Source: Streptomyces sp. TRM68367 (GTDB lineage Bacteria; Actinomycetota; Actinomycetes; Streptomycetales; Streptomycetaceae). From it: DNA of 57,887 nt. The position numbers were made by a program, and so were the translations under genes. The stretch covers positions 1 through 57,887 of the forward strand of contig NZ_JACTVI010000053.1 in NCBI RefSeq assembly GCF_014495685.1, in the 5' to 3' direction. Below the pieces are notes generated by a model that did not search any database, was not told where the DNA came from, and was given only the letters and a program-made list of their open reading frames with translations. Below, piece after piece: positions 43,512 through 52,815 of this stretch. The stretch's first letter is position 1. Every line of letters begins with the position of its first letter.

Positions 43512-44336
43512 GTGCCCATGCCGTACGCACGCACACAGAGCCCACGAAGCACATCCCCCTACGACGACGCCCCGGACACTGATGCCGCGTTCCGCCGTAT
43601 CGCCGCCCTGCCGGACGGCCCGGAGAGGACCGCGCTGCGGCAGGAGGTGGTGTGCGCCTGGGCGCCGATGGCCGTGCGGCTCGCCCGGCGCTTCCGTCAC
43701 CGCGGTGAGTCCTTCGAGGACCTCAAGCAGGTCGCCCGACTCGGCCTGGTCAGGGCGGTGACCCGCTTCGACCCGAGCCGCGGCACCGCCTTCCCGAGCT
43801 TTGCCGTACCGACGATCGTCGGCGAGGTGAAACGGCACTTCCGGGACCACCTCTGGGGCGTGCACGTGCCGCGACGCGTACAGGAGCTGCGCGGCCGGGT
43901 GCGCACCGCCGGCAATGAGTGCGCTTCGCTCTACGGTCGTGAACCCTCCGTCCGCGAGATCGCCGCGCACACCGGCCTCACCGAGGCGGAGGTACGGCTG
44001 GGCGAGGGGGCGCGGGAGAGCTTCACCGCGGTGTCCCTGGACGCCGTACCCGGCCGCTCCGAGCACAGCTACCCACTGACCGATACTCTCGGTGGCACGG
44101 AGCCCGGCTTCGACGTGATTGTCAACCGTGAGGCGCTCCGCCCGCTGCTGCGGGCGCTGCCCGAACGCGAACGGCAGATCCTCTACATGAGGTTCTTCTG
44201 CGAGATGACGCAGGATCGCATCGGCCGGCAGTTCGGTCTCTCGCAGATGCACGTCTCCCGTCTGATCACCCGCACCTGTGCGCGCCTGCGCGACCAGGTG
44301 ATGGCCGAGGCCCACGATCGCAGAAGGACCGTGTGA
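43512..44336 (+). CDS. SigB/SigF-family RNA polymerase sigma factor
   Basis: 274 aa from GTG 43512 (GAGGGAG upstream; ATG 43518 also possible). Region 2: CAWAPMAVRLARRFRHRGES, EDLKQVARLGLVRAVTRFDP, TAFPSFAVPTIVGEVKRHFR. Region 3: VQELRGRVRTAGNECASLYG. Region 4: PERERQILYMRFFCEMTQDR, IGRQFGLSQMHVSRLITRTC. The alternative sigma of the SigB group directs general/osmotic stress genes, controlled by anti-sigma kinases and STAS antagonists; a STAS protein is encoded 2.5 kb away. No anti-sigma kinase gene is seen in the window. Confidence 0.93.
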   Translation: MPMPYARTQSPRSTSPYDDAPDTDAAFRRIAALPDGPERTALRQEVVCAWAPMAVRLARRFRHRGESFEDLKQVARLGLVRAVTRFDPSRGTAFPSFAVPTIVGEVKRHFRDHLWGVHVPRRVQELRGRVRTAGNECASLYGREPSVREIAAHTGLTEAEVRLGEGARESFTAVSLDAVPGRSEHSYPLTDTLGGTEPGFDVIVNREALRPLLRALPERERQILYMRFFCEMTQDRIGRQFGLSQMHVSRLITRTCARLRDQVMAEAHDRRRTV

Positions 44337-44612
44337 CGACGTCCCGGGTGCACGGGGGCGCCGTACGGCCAGGGCGCGGTGTGGGCCGTTCCCTGTCGCC
44401 GGCGGTGCCCTGCGGACAGGGGCGATGCCGTTCGTCCACATCCAGACGATCGCCTTCGCTCTGCGGACGCCGTTCATCGAGCAGGAGTTGGACCAAGACC
44501 AACACCGAGCTGACGCGAGCGATCCACGTCATGACCGGAACTCGGGGCGGCTGCACCATCGTCTGATCGAGGACGGTGCAGCGCAGTAACGGCCCCCCCG
44601 CCAGGGCGTGGG
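44337..44612. other. Intergenic, no gene seen
   Basis: 276 bases between the sigma gene and the convergent GAF-ANTAR gene. A GTG frame overlapping the sigma stop is Arg/Ser-rich and not protein-like. No clear terminator. Confidence 0.4.
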
Positions 44613-45329
44613 TCAGGACCCCAGCCCGGCGAGGGGTTCGGAGTCGTCGATGAAGGCGCGGGCCACGTCGGCCAGGCGCCGGTTGTGGGCGCGGGCGTAG
44701 CCGCGCAGCGCGCTGAACGCCTGTTCCATGTCGATGCCCTGGCGTTCGGCGAGTTTGCCCTTGGCCTGTTCGATCAGCACCCGGCTGTTCAGCGCCGTCT
44801 GCAGTTGTTCGTTGAGCACCGTGCTGCGGTGGGCGGTGCGTTGTTGCAGCAGGCTGATGGTGGCGACGTCGGCCAGCGCCTGAGCGATGAGTGTGGCGGG
44901 CGGGTCGAAGGGGCCGGGCGCGGCGCGGAAAAGGTTCAGGGCGCCCACGGTCTCGTCCCGCAGGCGCATGGGCAGGGCCTGGACGGCCCCGAATCCGCTG
45001 CGGTGGGCCACCGTGACGAAGCGCGGCCAGCGATCGACCTCCCGGGTCAGGTCGTGGATGACCACCGGCGCGCCGGTGCGGAAGCAATCGAGGCAGGGGC
45101 CTTCGTCGTTCTGGAGCTGGAAGAGCTCCAGCAGGCGCACCTGTTCGTCGGAGGCGGCCATGACGCGGAGTTTGCCGTCCCGGTCGGCGAGCAGCACCCC
45201 GGCGGCGCTCGCGTCGAGCATGCCGACGCAGCGGTCGGTCAGCAGGCGCAGGAAGTCGATAAGGTCGAAGTCGGCGACCAGATTGTCGGCCAGCTCGACG
45301 AAGGTCTTGGCCAGAAACTGTTGATCCAT
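44613..45329 (-). CDS. GAF-ANTAR regulatory protein A
   Basis: 238 aa from ATG 45329 (GAGGG 8-9 nt upstream). GAF domain (VGMLDASAAGVLLADRDGKL, DEGPCLDCFRTGAPVVIHDL, GFGAVQALPMRLRDETVGAL) followed by a complete ANTAR domain (NSRVLIEQAKGKLAERQGID; AFSALRGYARAHNRRLADVA). Couples small-molecule or redox sensing to RNA antitermination. A cysteine pair in CLDC might be redox-active; inference. Confidence 0.92.
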   Translation of the reverse strand: MDQQFLAKTFVELADNLVADFDLIDFLRLLTDRCVGMLDASAAGVLLADRDGKLRVMAASDEQVRLLELFQLQNDEGPCLDCFRTGAPVVIHDLTREVDRWPRFVTVAHRSGFGAVQALPMRLRDETVGALNLFRAAPGPFDPPATLIAQALADVATISLLQQRTAHRSTVLNEQLQTALNSRVLIEQAKGKLAERQGIDMEQAFSALRGYARAHNRRLADVARAFIDDSEPLAGLGS

Positions 45330-45408
45330 CGTGGGCACCCTCGATTGAGACTAGTCCCTGCCTGAAGGGGCGGGAAGTACGGCACGTTTCTCGGTCGGCA
45401 CCGATCGG

Positions 45409-46164
45409 TCAGGTTTCCTCATCGGCCTGGTCCGGCTCCGCGTCCGGTGAGAAACGGAGCCGACGGGCCACCACGTCCGCGGCCACGTCGTCGAGCTGGC
45501 GTCCCTGCGCATAGGCGTACGCGCGGAGCCGGACGAAGGCTTCTTCGATGCCGACGCCGAGCTGGACGGTCAGGATGCCGCTGGCTTGGTCGATCTCCGC
45601 TCGGTACGCGCCAAGGTCCTCGACGGGGCCACGGCGCGGTCCGCCCGTCTCGTCGATTCCCGCGGCGAGCAGCACCAGAGTCGCGAGATCAGCGAACGCC
45701 AACGCGTCCGCCAGTTCCTCTGCGTTCAACCGGACCGGAACGTGGGCGTACAGGTCCAGAACTCCCGGGCTGATCGCTCCCATCTGCAGAGGGAGCGCGA
45801 ACACCGCGCGTGCCCCGGCTTCCAGCGCCGCCTCGGCGAACACCATCCAACGGTCCTGCAGGCCACGGGTGAGCAGATCGGGTGTCAGTACGGCCGAGCC
45901 GTGCAGGAAGGCGTCCACGCAGGGCCCCTCGCCCAGCGTGAGCTGGAGCTCTTCCAACCGCTCGCTGATGTCGTCGGTGCTGCACAGCGGGTGGCTCGGC
46001 GCGGCCTTGGACATCGCCGACAGCCCGGCCCCGCCGACCGGCAGCGCGGCCACGGCCGCGGTGCACACGTCCACCACACCGACCCGGGCACCTCGTCGGG
46101 CCGCCTCCTCGGCCACCAGCATCCGAATGCGGGTCGACCGGCTGTCCCAGCTGTCAGGGCCCAC
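45409..46164 (-). CDS. GAF-ANTAR regulatory protein B
   Basis: 251 aa from GTG 46164, with ATG 46122 as an alternative. GAF: TAAVAALPVGGAGLSAMSKA, ERLEELQLTLGEGPCVDAFL, AVFALPLQMGAISPGVLDLY. ANTAR: AYRAEIDQASGILTVQLGVG, AFVRLRAYAYAQGRQLDDVA. Overlaps the GNAT gene end by 11 nt, so it is in an operon STAS-GNAT-GAF/ANTAR. Same type as protein A on the same strand. Confidence 0.9.
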   Translation of the reverse strand: MGPDSWDSRSTRIRMLVAEEAARRGARVGVVDVCTAAVAALPVGGAGLSAMSKAAPSHPLCSTDDISERLEELQLTLGEGPCVDAFLHGSAVLTPDLLTRGLQDRWMVFAEAALEAGARAVFALPLQMGAISPGVLDLYAHVPVRLNAEELADALAFADLATLVLLAAGIDETGGPRRGPVEDLGAYRAEIDQASGILTVQLGVGIEEAFVRLRAYAYAQGRQLDDVAADVVARRLRFSPDAEPDQADEET

Positions 46165-46825
46165 CCGGGCCACCGCCTCCAGGCGTCGTGACAAGGCCCT
46201 CCAGCCTCGCCGTGGTGCGTTCGCCGACGGGAAACACCAGCGCGCGGAACGTGATGGGACCGGCCGGCCTGCGGAACTCTCCGATGTCCAGCCACCCCCA
46301 GGAGCGGAGCGCAGCGGAGGTTGCACGATCGGCCCGGTCCACCAGCATGGCGCCGAGTGACGCCTGGTGGTCGGTCAGCAGCCGCTCCTGCACACGACGG
46401 GCGAGGCCCCGGTCCTGCGGGTGCGGCCGGATCAGGATGTCACCGAACGCGAAGGCCCTGTCGGACACCGTGAGTTGACCGATGCTGCGCGGCAATGCTC
46501 CGTCGAAGCCGAACCACCAGGAGCCGTCGCCGCGTACCGGGAATCCGAAGGCGCATCCCATCAGTCCGTCCATCTCGGCGATCACCATGCCGAATCCCGG
46601 TCGGCGCACGTCCGTGGTGAGACGGTTCAGGAAGTTCTGGCGGCCGGGACGGCGGTATGGATCACCCGGCGCCGTTGCGCGGGACTCCGCATACAGATCC
46701 GCCAGATCCTCACACAGGCCCTCCACCAGCCAACGGTTCGGCCGACGCAACCGCACCGGAGCCATGGCTGAGGGCTCGCCGTCCCCCGGATTCCGTGACT
46801 GTCCCCGCCCAGGTTCGGCCGTCAT
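46154..46825 (-). CDS. GNAT-like protein
   Basis: 223 aa from ATG 46825, GGGAGATG upstream. Contains FGMVIAEMDGLMGCAFGFPV, LTVSDRAFAFGDILIRPHPQ, DRGLARRVQERLLTD and FRRPAGPITFRALVFPVG. The order fits an acetyltransferase fold (substrate unknown), with DRGLARRVQE replacing the usual pyrophosphate loop R/QxxGxG/A. A piece of a paralogue survives in the mosaic at 23385-23495. Start overlaps the STAS stop (ATGA). Confidence 0.8.
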   Translation of the reverse strand: MTAEPGRGQSRNPGDGEPSAMAPVRLRRPNRWLVEGLCEDLADLYAESRATAPGDPYRRPGRQNFLNRLTTDVRRPGFGMVIAEMDGLMGCAFGFPVRGDGSWWFGFDGALPRSIGQLTVSDRAFAFGDILIRPHPQDRGLARRVQERLLTDHQASLGAMLVDRADRATSAALRSWGWLDIGEFRRPAGPITFRALVFPVGERTTARLEGLVTTPGGGGPGGP

Positions 46826-47250
46826 CGCACATCTCCCGAGAGAACAGGTGGTGCAAGCGGAACGGACCGGTGCGGCGGGGCCGGAAGGGGAGCGGCCGGG
46901 GTGTCCCCGAGGGGAGGTGGCAGGTGGCCGGGTGGAAGGCCGAGGAGCAGGAACCCGCAGTCGGCGAGGTCGAGAATCCGAGCCAGCATCGTCGGCGGGT
47001 AGTGCAGTCGCAGGGTCCCACCGGCCACGGTGGTCTGCTGCGCAGCGTGGAGGAATGCGTTGAGTCCGCTGCAGTCGCAGAAGGTGACGGGGGTGAGGTC
47101 GACGTCGATGGTGCGGATACCGTCCCGCAGGCACCGCTCCAGGGACGCGCGCACCAACGGCGCGGATTTGAGGTCGATCTCACCGGACAGGGTGATCAAC
47201 GCCCGTGTCCTTCGGTCATGGCGGTGGACGGTGAGCTGTGAGAGGGGCAT
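46822..47250 (-). CDS. STAS anti-sigma factor antagonist
   Basis: 142 aa: MPLSQLTVHRHDRRTRALIT, ALITLSGEIDLKSAPLVRAS and the phospho-acceptor segment VTFCDCSGLNAFLHAAQQ with the conserved serine. A Pro-rich C-terminal tail follows. STAS antagonists release SigB-type sigma factors from anti-sigma kinases when unphosphorylated. It heads the operon STAS-GNAT-GAF/ANTAR. Possible partner for the sigma factor at 43512. Confidence 0.92.
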   Translation of the reverse strand: MPLSQLTVHRHDRRTRALITLSGEIDLKSAPLVRASLERCLRDGIRTIDVDLTPVTFCDCSGLNAFLHAAQQTTVAGGTLRLHYPPTMLARILDLADCGFLLLGLPPGHLPPPLGDTPAAPLPAPPHRSVPLAPPVLSGDVR

Positions 47251-47710
47251 GACGCCTCAGTTCGGAAGACCATCCGGCAGCGGCACGGTGAGCCGGAGTT
47301 CCGGCCCCCTGGGCGCGCTCCCGGCAGGGGCGTATTTTCGGCGGAGGCAGAGCAACGGCCGGTCCGACAGCCTGCGCAGCCGGACAGAGGACCCACCCAG
47401 TTCCCTCCAGGGATGCGCCGGGTGACAGACGAAGAGTCCGCACCCCGCAGCCATCTGTGTTCAGCAACAGCGTGCCGCCGGGGTCTGGGACGTCTACACA
47501 CCAGCGTAGTCGTCGCGTCGTGTGACGGACGGTCCGAAACAGCCCAATCCCAGGATATGGACGGTGCAAAAAACGCGGTGGCCCGGCCATGTCCGAGGCA
47601 CCGCACGGTATTCGGAGGCGAAACGCTCAAGACGCCCGAGTGGGCAGCCCGTGCACTGCCACCCCGGCACGGAGGAGCCCTGCACGCGCCTGGGCACGAT
47701 GCTGCCGGCG
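47251..47710. other. Intergenic, no gene seen
   Basis: About 460 bases. The expected C-terminal half of the broken phosphatase (next entry) is not found here, and the remaining open frames look like shadows. Confidence 0.4.
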
Positions 47711-48406
47711 GCCACGTGCAGGATGTCCTCGTTGAGGGCGTAGTCGAAGCTGTCGCCTGCGACGTCGTAGGCGGGCTCCAGGATTCCGGCCACCGCGACC
47801 TGCGGGACGGACATCGCCAGCGGCGGCAGCAGGGACCACTGGATCTCCGCGGCCACGCTCATCGGTTCGCGGCGCCGGGCGAGGAAAGAACTGATCGGTG
47901 TAATTGTGCTTGGTGACCAGCATGTCGGCGACCAGGCCGGCGAGCCTGCGCAGCAGCCGCCGGTCGTCGTCATCGACGGTGTCCAGGGTGAGGGCCATCA
48001 CGCCCACCTGGTCGCTGCCGTCCAGCAACGGCAGGTACATCCGGACGCCGTCGCCCTGCGGCACCTCGACAGTGGTCGCGTGCAGAAAGGCTGTGTCGGC
48101 GGGGAGTCCCCGATCGGCTCGGGCTCGCCGACCATCAGCCGCCGGCCCGGCAACGGCACCAACACCAGCTGGCCATAGTCCTGCAGCAGGATCGAGACGT
48201 CTCGGCCAGCGACCCCGGCCACCTCTTCCGCGATCAGCGGGGCGATCAGGTCCCTCGCTCTCCAACGGCCCGGCGTACCGACTGGCGATGCCTGCTTCCT
48301 TGGCCAGCCGTTCACGTGTCCACCCGCGGTCCTCCCGCAACGCACGTACTCGCTGGGCGAGCGCACGGGCGTGGTCGTGGGGAGGCGCTGAGCGATGACC
48401 TGCCAT
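47711..48406 (-). pseudogene. XRE fragment fused to SpoIIE-type phosphatase remnant
   Basis: From ATG 48406 an XRE HTH start is read (RALAQRVRALREDRGWTRER, LAKEAGIASRYAG). It passes into a phosphatase with a regulatory domain (LIAEEVAGVAGRDVSILLQD; YGQLVLVPLPGRRLMVGEPE), loses one base at about 48102, continues TAFLHATTVEVPQGDGVRMY and LAGLVADMLVTKHNYTDQFF, gains one T at about 47886, then reads EPMSVAAEIQWSLLPPLAMS and ends after AGDSFDYALNEDILHVA. That is the start of the PP2C SpoIIE/RsbU domain; the rest is missing. So it has lost the catalytic core. Confidence 0.75.
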
Positions 48407-48636
48407 GTGCGGTGTTCCTGACGACCGTCGGGGGGCCGCACGGGTGTTCCTACGAGCCCTGGATTCGTGAACGCACAGGTCCGAGGGCGCATGAGCGCCG
48501 CTCTTCCTGCGGTACTGGAGACTGCTCTTGGGAGAAGCTGACCAAGATCTTCTCCCAGATTTCTCCCAAGCGATCTCCAGGAACCACTCAGGGGCCTGAT
48601 CCACCAAATGGATCAGTTCCCTGACCTGGTACTTCA

Positions 48637-48681
48637 CTGTCGGGGTGGCGGGATTTGAACCCACGACCTCTTCGTCCCGAA
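48637..48681 (-). repeat. tRNA-Pro(CGG) 3'-end repeat, attachment site 1
   Basis: On the minus strand the 45 bases contain anticodon loop TTCGGGA, the stem half CGAAG, T-arm GTGGG-TTCAAAT-CCCGC and acceptor CACCCCG plus A, i.e. the 3' half of a tRNA-Pro with CGG anticodon. The 5' half is not present. The copy at 55021-55065 is identical. A tRNA 3' end is the classic att site for tyrosine recombinases. Confidence 0.85.
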
Positions 48682-49291
48682 CGCGATCAGACCCCCTTCT
48701 GACGTCGCTCCGGGGTAACTGATCTGCTCCTTCACCTCCGCCACAGTCCATTACTGTCCGCGATAGTCTTGGGGCGGCTACCTCGTTCGGCCCCCCGTTT
48801 GGCCCCCGGTCTTGTTCCGGCAGAGCGAGATTCCCGCACTGTCCCGTCTCAAACGATCTGGCCCCGGGCGAGACCTGTGACCTGCGGCGGCCAGATCAAT
48901 TGAGACGTGGGGAGGCTGGGATCTCGGTTGATTCGGTCCTGGGCCTGTCGATGCCGGATGTTGTCTCAGCTGATCTGGTCCGGCTCCGCCGTTTTCGAAG
49001 TGATACACGCTTGGGTCGTCAGCCACGACTGGCAGTCCATGAAGACCCCGCGCTGAAGGTCGTGCGGGTGCGGAACGCTGACCACGCGAGCGAGGCACTC
49101 CCCGGCTCGCCCATTCCAGCCCAGGGCCGGCGTGGCCGTGGGACGCCGATCCGATTTCGTACAGCAGGCACGGGTCTGTCACCCGGCCCCGGGCTCAGCC
49201 GCGTCACTGTAACCCGCTTGTAATGTCATGTACTTGACGGTAGCTCGCGTTCAGCGCAAGGGTGCCGCCCATGGTTTACAGAGGGGCACAC
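48682..49291. other. Region between att site and GH5 gene
   Basis: No convincing gene in about 610 bases. Frames on both strands are rich in Arg/Pro/Gly without family features. The end includes the ribosome site GAGGGG of the GH5 gene and presumably its promoter. Confidence 0.4.
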
Positions 49292-51196
49292 GTGAAGAAG
49301 CGCACGCTCGGGATCTCTCTCGGGCTGGTGATGGTTTTAGGAGTTGTAGGGGCGTACGGGGTATCGAACTCGGCGGATGCCGCGCCTGTGAAGAAGGACG
49401 GGCTGTGGTTCGACGATCTGGCCGCCGAGGTGTCGGTCGACGGCACCCGGTTCGTCGACGGACACGGGCGGGAGGTCGTGCTGCGCGGCTTCAACGTCTC
49501 CGGCGAGGTCAAGCTGGAGGAGAACGGCGGACTGCCGTTCGCGAGCACCGCCGACGCGCGCAAGTCCGCCAAGGCGCTGCGCGAGATGGCGGGCGCCAAC
49601 TCCGTACGGTTCCTGCTCTCCTGGGCGAAGGCGAACCCCGAGCCGGGCAAGGTCGACGAGAAGTACCTTGCCGCGGCCACCGCGCAGATCAAGGCCTTCC
49701 TCGACGCCGGGCTACGGGTCTACCCGGACTTCCACCAGGACCTGTACTCGCGCTATCTGTTCAACAAGGGCAGCTGGTACCAGGGCGACGGGGCCCCCAA
49801 GTGGGTCGTCGAAGCGGGCGGTTACCCCAAGGAGAACTGCGGCATCTGCGTCCAGTGGGGCCAGAACATCACCCAGAACAAGGCCGTCACCTCGGCCCAC
49901 CGCGACTTCTGGCGCAACCGCGAAGTGACCACCTCGGCGGGGAATTTCAAGATCCAGGACGCCTTCCTCGACACCGCCGAAGAGACGATGAAGTACATCA
50001 AGGGCCATCTGCCCGCCGAGTCCTTCAAGCTCGTCGCCGGTTTCGATCCGCTGAACGAGCCGCACGCGGGTACCTACGACTCGGGCGAGACCAGCAAGTC
50101 CTGGGAGAAGGACCGGCTGTGGCCCTTCTACCAGAACTTCCGTGCCCGTATGGATGCGGCGGGCTGGCAGGACAAGCCTGCCTTCGTCGAGCCCAACCTC
50201 TTCTGGAACTCCAACATCTTCTTCGCCAAGCAGGAGGGCGGACTGCAGGGCATCGGCACGCTCGGCTCGCGCTATGTCTTCAACACGCACTTCTACGACC
50301 ATGCGGCGATGTCCGGCATCTTCATGCCCGGCAAGGCCAGCGACGGGCGGTACGTCGACGACTTCAGGAAGATCCGCGACCGGTCCACGGCGCTGAACAC
50401 CGCGTCGATCGTCAGCGAGTTCGGCCACCACCTGTCCGGCTCGGTCGCCGACAAGGCCCCGACCGTGCTGAAGGGCATGTACCAGTCCCTCGACTCCCGG
50501 ATGTCCGGCGCCGACTGGTGGAAGAAGGCCGCCGAGTCCGGCCCCGTACTGTCCTCCACCCAGTGGCAGTGGGACATCTACAGCGGCCGCCACCACGAGT
50601 TGAAGAACGACAACCCCGACAAGGTGCTTACGGATCACGATGCCTGGAACGACGAGGACCTGTCCTCCGTCGCCCTCGACGACTCAGGCACGCCGGTGCT
50701 GCGGCAGGACGCCCGGCTGATTGACCGCCTCTACCCGGAGGCGGTTGCGGGCCGGACGCTCGCCTTCACGTACGAGGACCGCTCGCGGGACGGCAGCAAG
50801 ACACTGACCTGGAACCCCGTGCCGTCGAGCATGCCCAATGTGGCGCAGCTCGTGGGCGAAGGGCAGTACGGCGTCCTGGTGTGGCGCTCCGACAGCGGTA
50901 CCGAAGCCCCCACCGAACTCCATCTCCCGGGCGGCTTCGCCTCCGCTTCCACCACCGTCGTCTCCGACCTCGGCACGGTCACAGGCCTGCCCGCGTACTC
51001 CTCGGACACGCCCATCGCGGCAGCTGCGGAGACCGGCGGCACCGACGCGCGCCGTCTCCTGCTCACCACGCCGGGCGGTTCCGCCCTCCACTACGCCCTG
51101 GTCACCAACGGTGCGGAGAAGCCGTCCCCGGACCTGCGGGCCGCGGCCCAGAAGGAGCTGGCCGCCTGGGTGGCCGCCTCGGGCTTCACCGGCTGA
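49292..51196 (+). CDS. Secreted GH5 family glycoside hydrolase
   Basis: 634 aa from GTG 49292 (GAGGGG 5 nt upstream; ATG 49262 and 49271 precede it). Signal peptide KKRTLGISLGLVMVLGVVGA with cleavage near ADAAP. Then a GH5 (endoglycosylceramidase/cellulase-like) barrel: VVLRGFNVSGEVKLEENGGL, acid/base Glu256 in GFDPLNEPHAG, FNTHFYDHAAMSGIFMPGK, nucleophile Glu376 in SIVSEFGHHLSG. A C-terminal beta-domain (YGVLVWRSDSGTEAPTELHL) resembles the endoglycoceramidase carbohydrate-binding region. It is intact inside an otherwise decayed island, consistent with recent cargo or selection. Confidence 0.88.
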   Translation: MKKRTLGISLGLVMVLGVVGAYGVSNSADAAPVKKDGLWFDDLAAEVSVDGTRFVDGHGREVVLRGFNVSGEVKLEENGGLPFASTADARKSAKALREMAGANSVRFLLSWAKANPEPGKVDEKYLAAATAQIKAFLDAGLRVYPDFHQDLYSRYLFNKGSWYQGDGAPKWVVEAGGYPKENCGICVQWGQNITQNKAVTSAHRDFWRNREVTTSAGNFKIQDAFLDTAEETMKYIKGHLPAESFKLVAGFDPLNEPHAGTYDSGETSKSWEKDRLWPFYQNFRARMDAAGWQDKPAFVEPNLFWNSNIFFAKQEGGLQGIGTLGSRYVFNTHFYDHAAMSGIFMPGKASDGRYVDDFRKIRDRSTALNTASIVSEFGHHLSGSVADKAPTVLKGMYQSLDSRMSGADWWKKAAESGPVLSSTQWQWDIYSGRHHELKNDNPDKVLTDHDAWNDEDLSSVALDDSGTPVLRQDARLIDRLYPEAVAGRTLAFTYEDRSRDGSKTLTWNPVPSSMPNVAQLVGEGQYGVLVWRSDSGTEAPTELHLPGGFASASTTVVSDLGTVTGLPAYSSDTPIAAAAETGGTDARRLLLTTPGGSALHYALVTNGAEKPSPDLRAAAQKELAAWVAASGFTG

Positions 51197-51660
51197 ACCA
51201 CCCGCGCTCTCGTGCGGCTCCGTCCGCGCGGGAGCTGCGCGGGGAATTCTGGGCACGAACAGCACGCCCGGTGGGGACAGCCGCTCCATCAGCACTTACG
51301 TACGACACGGTGTCGCGCAGCACAGCGGCATCGAGGGGACCGAGGGCCTCCGTGGCCACCGGCTCGGGGAGCCACGATCCGTCGGGCACCGCGAGTGCCC
51401 GACGCAGCCCCGGACACGTTCTCGTGATGTCGGGACCCGGGGCGGTCGCCTTTACCGGGGTGTGTCGGCATCAGAGGCGTGCAAGCGCTCTGCGTGACAA
51501 GGCTGAGAAGCGCGGCTGGCAGCACGGGCCGACAACCTGAGCGTCCCTGCAGAAGCGCGTCGTGCTGACTGACGGACCGCGCTCTTGGGCTCGTTGCGGC
51601 AGTTTCCTGGTCTGCCGCAACGAGCGGACCGCTCATCGGGGCATGAAGCCAGGCTTATGT
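51197..51660. other. Intergenic, no gene seen
   Basis: About 460 bases after the GH5 gene. Only short frames without family features; no strong hairpin noticed. Confidence 0.4.
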
Positions 51661-52120
51661 TCAGCGAGTGAGTGAAGCCGCGCTAGTGTCCTGCGCCCCT
51701 GGCTCTGAGCTATACAGGCGCCGCATCTCGCCAGCGAGTTCGCGACTGGTCATGATGAGCGACGGAACCGACTGACGGTCCCCTTCGAGAGCCCGCTCAC
51801 CCATGATGGGTGCCTGCTCCAAGTCGCCCTCACGCGCCCCCGCGACTCCGAGCGTGACCCGCTTCCGCGTTGCGCATTGGTGAACGCTCGGTGCCGTCGA
51901 AGTCTGTTCCCGCCCTCAGCACCTCTTCGGCGAGCGTGCGCGCAAGCTTGTCTTCGCCGACGAGGCGGTAGCAGTCCATCGCGTAGAAGTCGAACTTGGC
52001 CGGGTCCACCACGAAGTGGTTGTCAAGGTTCTCGGGGTACGGCATCCCTTCCAGCAACCGCCGCCCCTTGTCCAAGGCCACCTCGACTTGCCGGCACCAC
52101 CGCCGCTCCGGCGTCATGTG
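51661..52120 (-). pseudogene. XRE/TPR regulator C-terminal fragment
   Basis: Minus strand encodes RRWCRQVEVALDKGRRLLEG, PENLDNHFVVDPAKFDFYAM, YRLVGEDKLARTLAEEVLR and GTDFDGTERSPMRNAEA, the TPR-like tail of a Streptomyces XRE regulator family. At about 51864 the frame breaks; the next frame continues VTLGVAGAREGDLEQAPIMG, ALEGDRQSVPSLIMTSRELA to TGA at 51663-51661. The N-terminal HTH is replaced by unrelated DNA at about 52120. Confidence 0.75.
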
Positions 52121-52129
52121 GCGCTGCGT

Positions 52130-52815
52130 GGGCGACGGCTCCAATCAGCAGGTACAGGAGTTCCCCTCGTTCTGCGGAGTCGCAGTCGCCGGGCTCGGCT
52201 CGCTGCCGGACACGATCCTCACCCGCTCGGTCATCGTCCGCATGCGCCGACGCGCGCCCAAAGAGCGTGTCGAGCCGTTCCGTCAGCGCATCCACGAGAA
52301 GGAGGGACACTCGCTGCGTGACCGGCTCGCCACCTGGGCGCAGTCCGTGCGCCACCGGGTCGACGGGGTGTTCCCGGAACTGCCGGAGGGCATCAGCGAC
52401 CGGCCCGCAGATGTGTGGCAACCCCTGCTCGCCATCGGGGACGCGGCGGGCGGCGCGTGGCCGGAGCGGGCCCGCGCTGCCTGCATCGAGCTGGTGAACG
52501 CGGCCAAGACCAGCGACAAGGGCAGCATCGGCATCCGCCTGCTCACCGACCTGCGCGACTACGTGTTCAACGGCATCGACCGCCTGCCCACCGTAGCCAT
52601 CCTCGACAGGCTGCACTGCCTCGAAGAGGCGCCGTGGGCGGACATGAGCGGCAAGCCGCTCGTTGCCCGCGGGCTCCCCCGGATGCTGCGGGAGTACATG
52701 ACCGCGGACAACACTCCCATCGCGGCCCGCAACATCAAGGCAGGCGGGAGCGTCATGAAGGGCTACTACGCGAGCGATCTGCACGACGCGTGGCAGCGCT
52801 ACTGCCCACCCCCCG
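52130..52815 (+). pseudogene. DUF3631 ATPase C-terminal fragment
   Basis: The frame reads FPSFCGVAVAGLGSLPDTIL, TRSVIVRMRRRAPKERVEPF, RQRIHEKEGHSLRDRLATWA, ILDRLHCLEEAPWADMSGKP and GYYASDLHDAWQRYCPP. This is the C-terminal half of DUF3631 proteins carried by actinobacterial plasmids and ICEs. The N-terminal Walker motifs are absent, replaced at about 52128 by the end of the TPR regulator, and the C-terminus passes at about 52815 into an integrase fragment. Confidence 0.82.

Noticed and set aside
44337..44566. Small plus-strand frame overlapping the sigma gene stop
   Set aside because: Arg/Ser-rich composition, no ribosome site, and antisense frames equally open.
48779..49182. 134-codon minus-strand frame upstream of GH5
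   Set aside because: Low-complexity Pro/Gly/Arg content, no start signal and no recognised domain.
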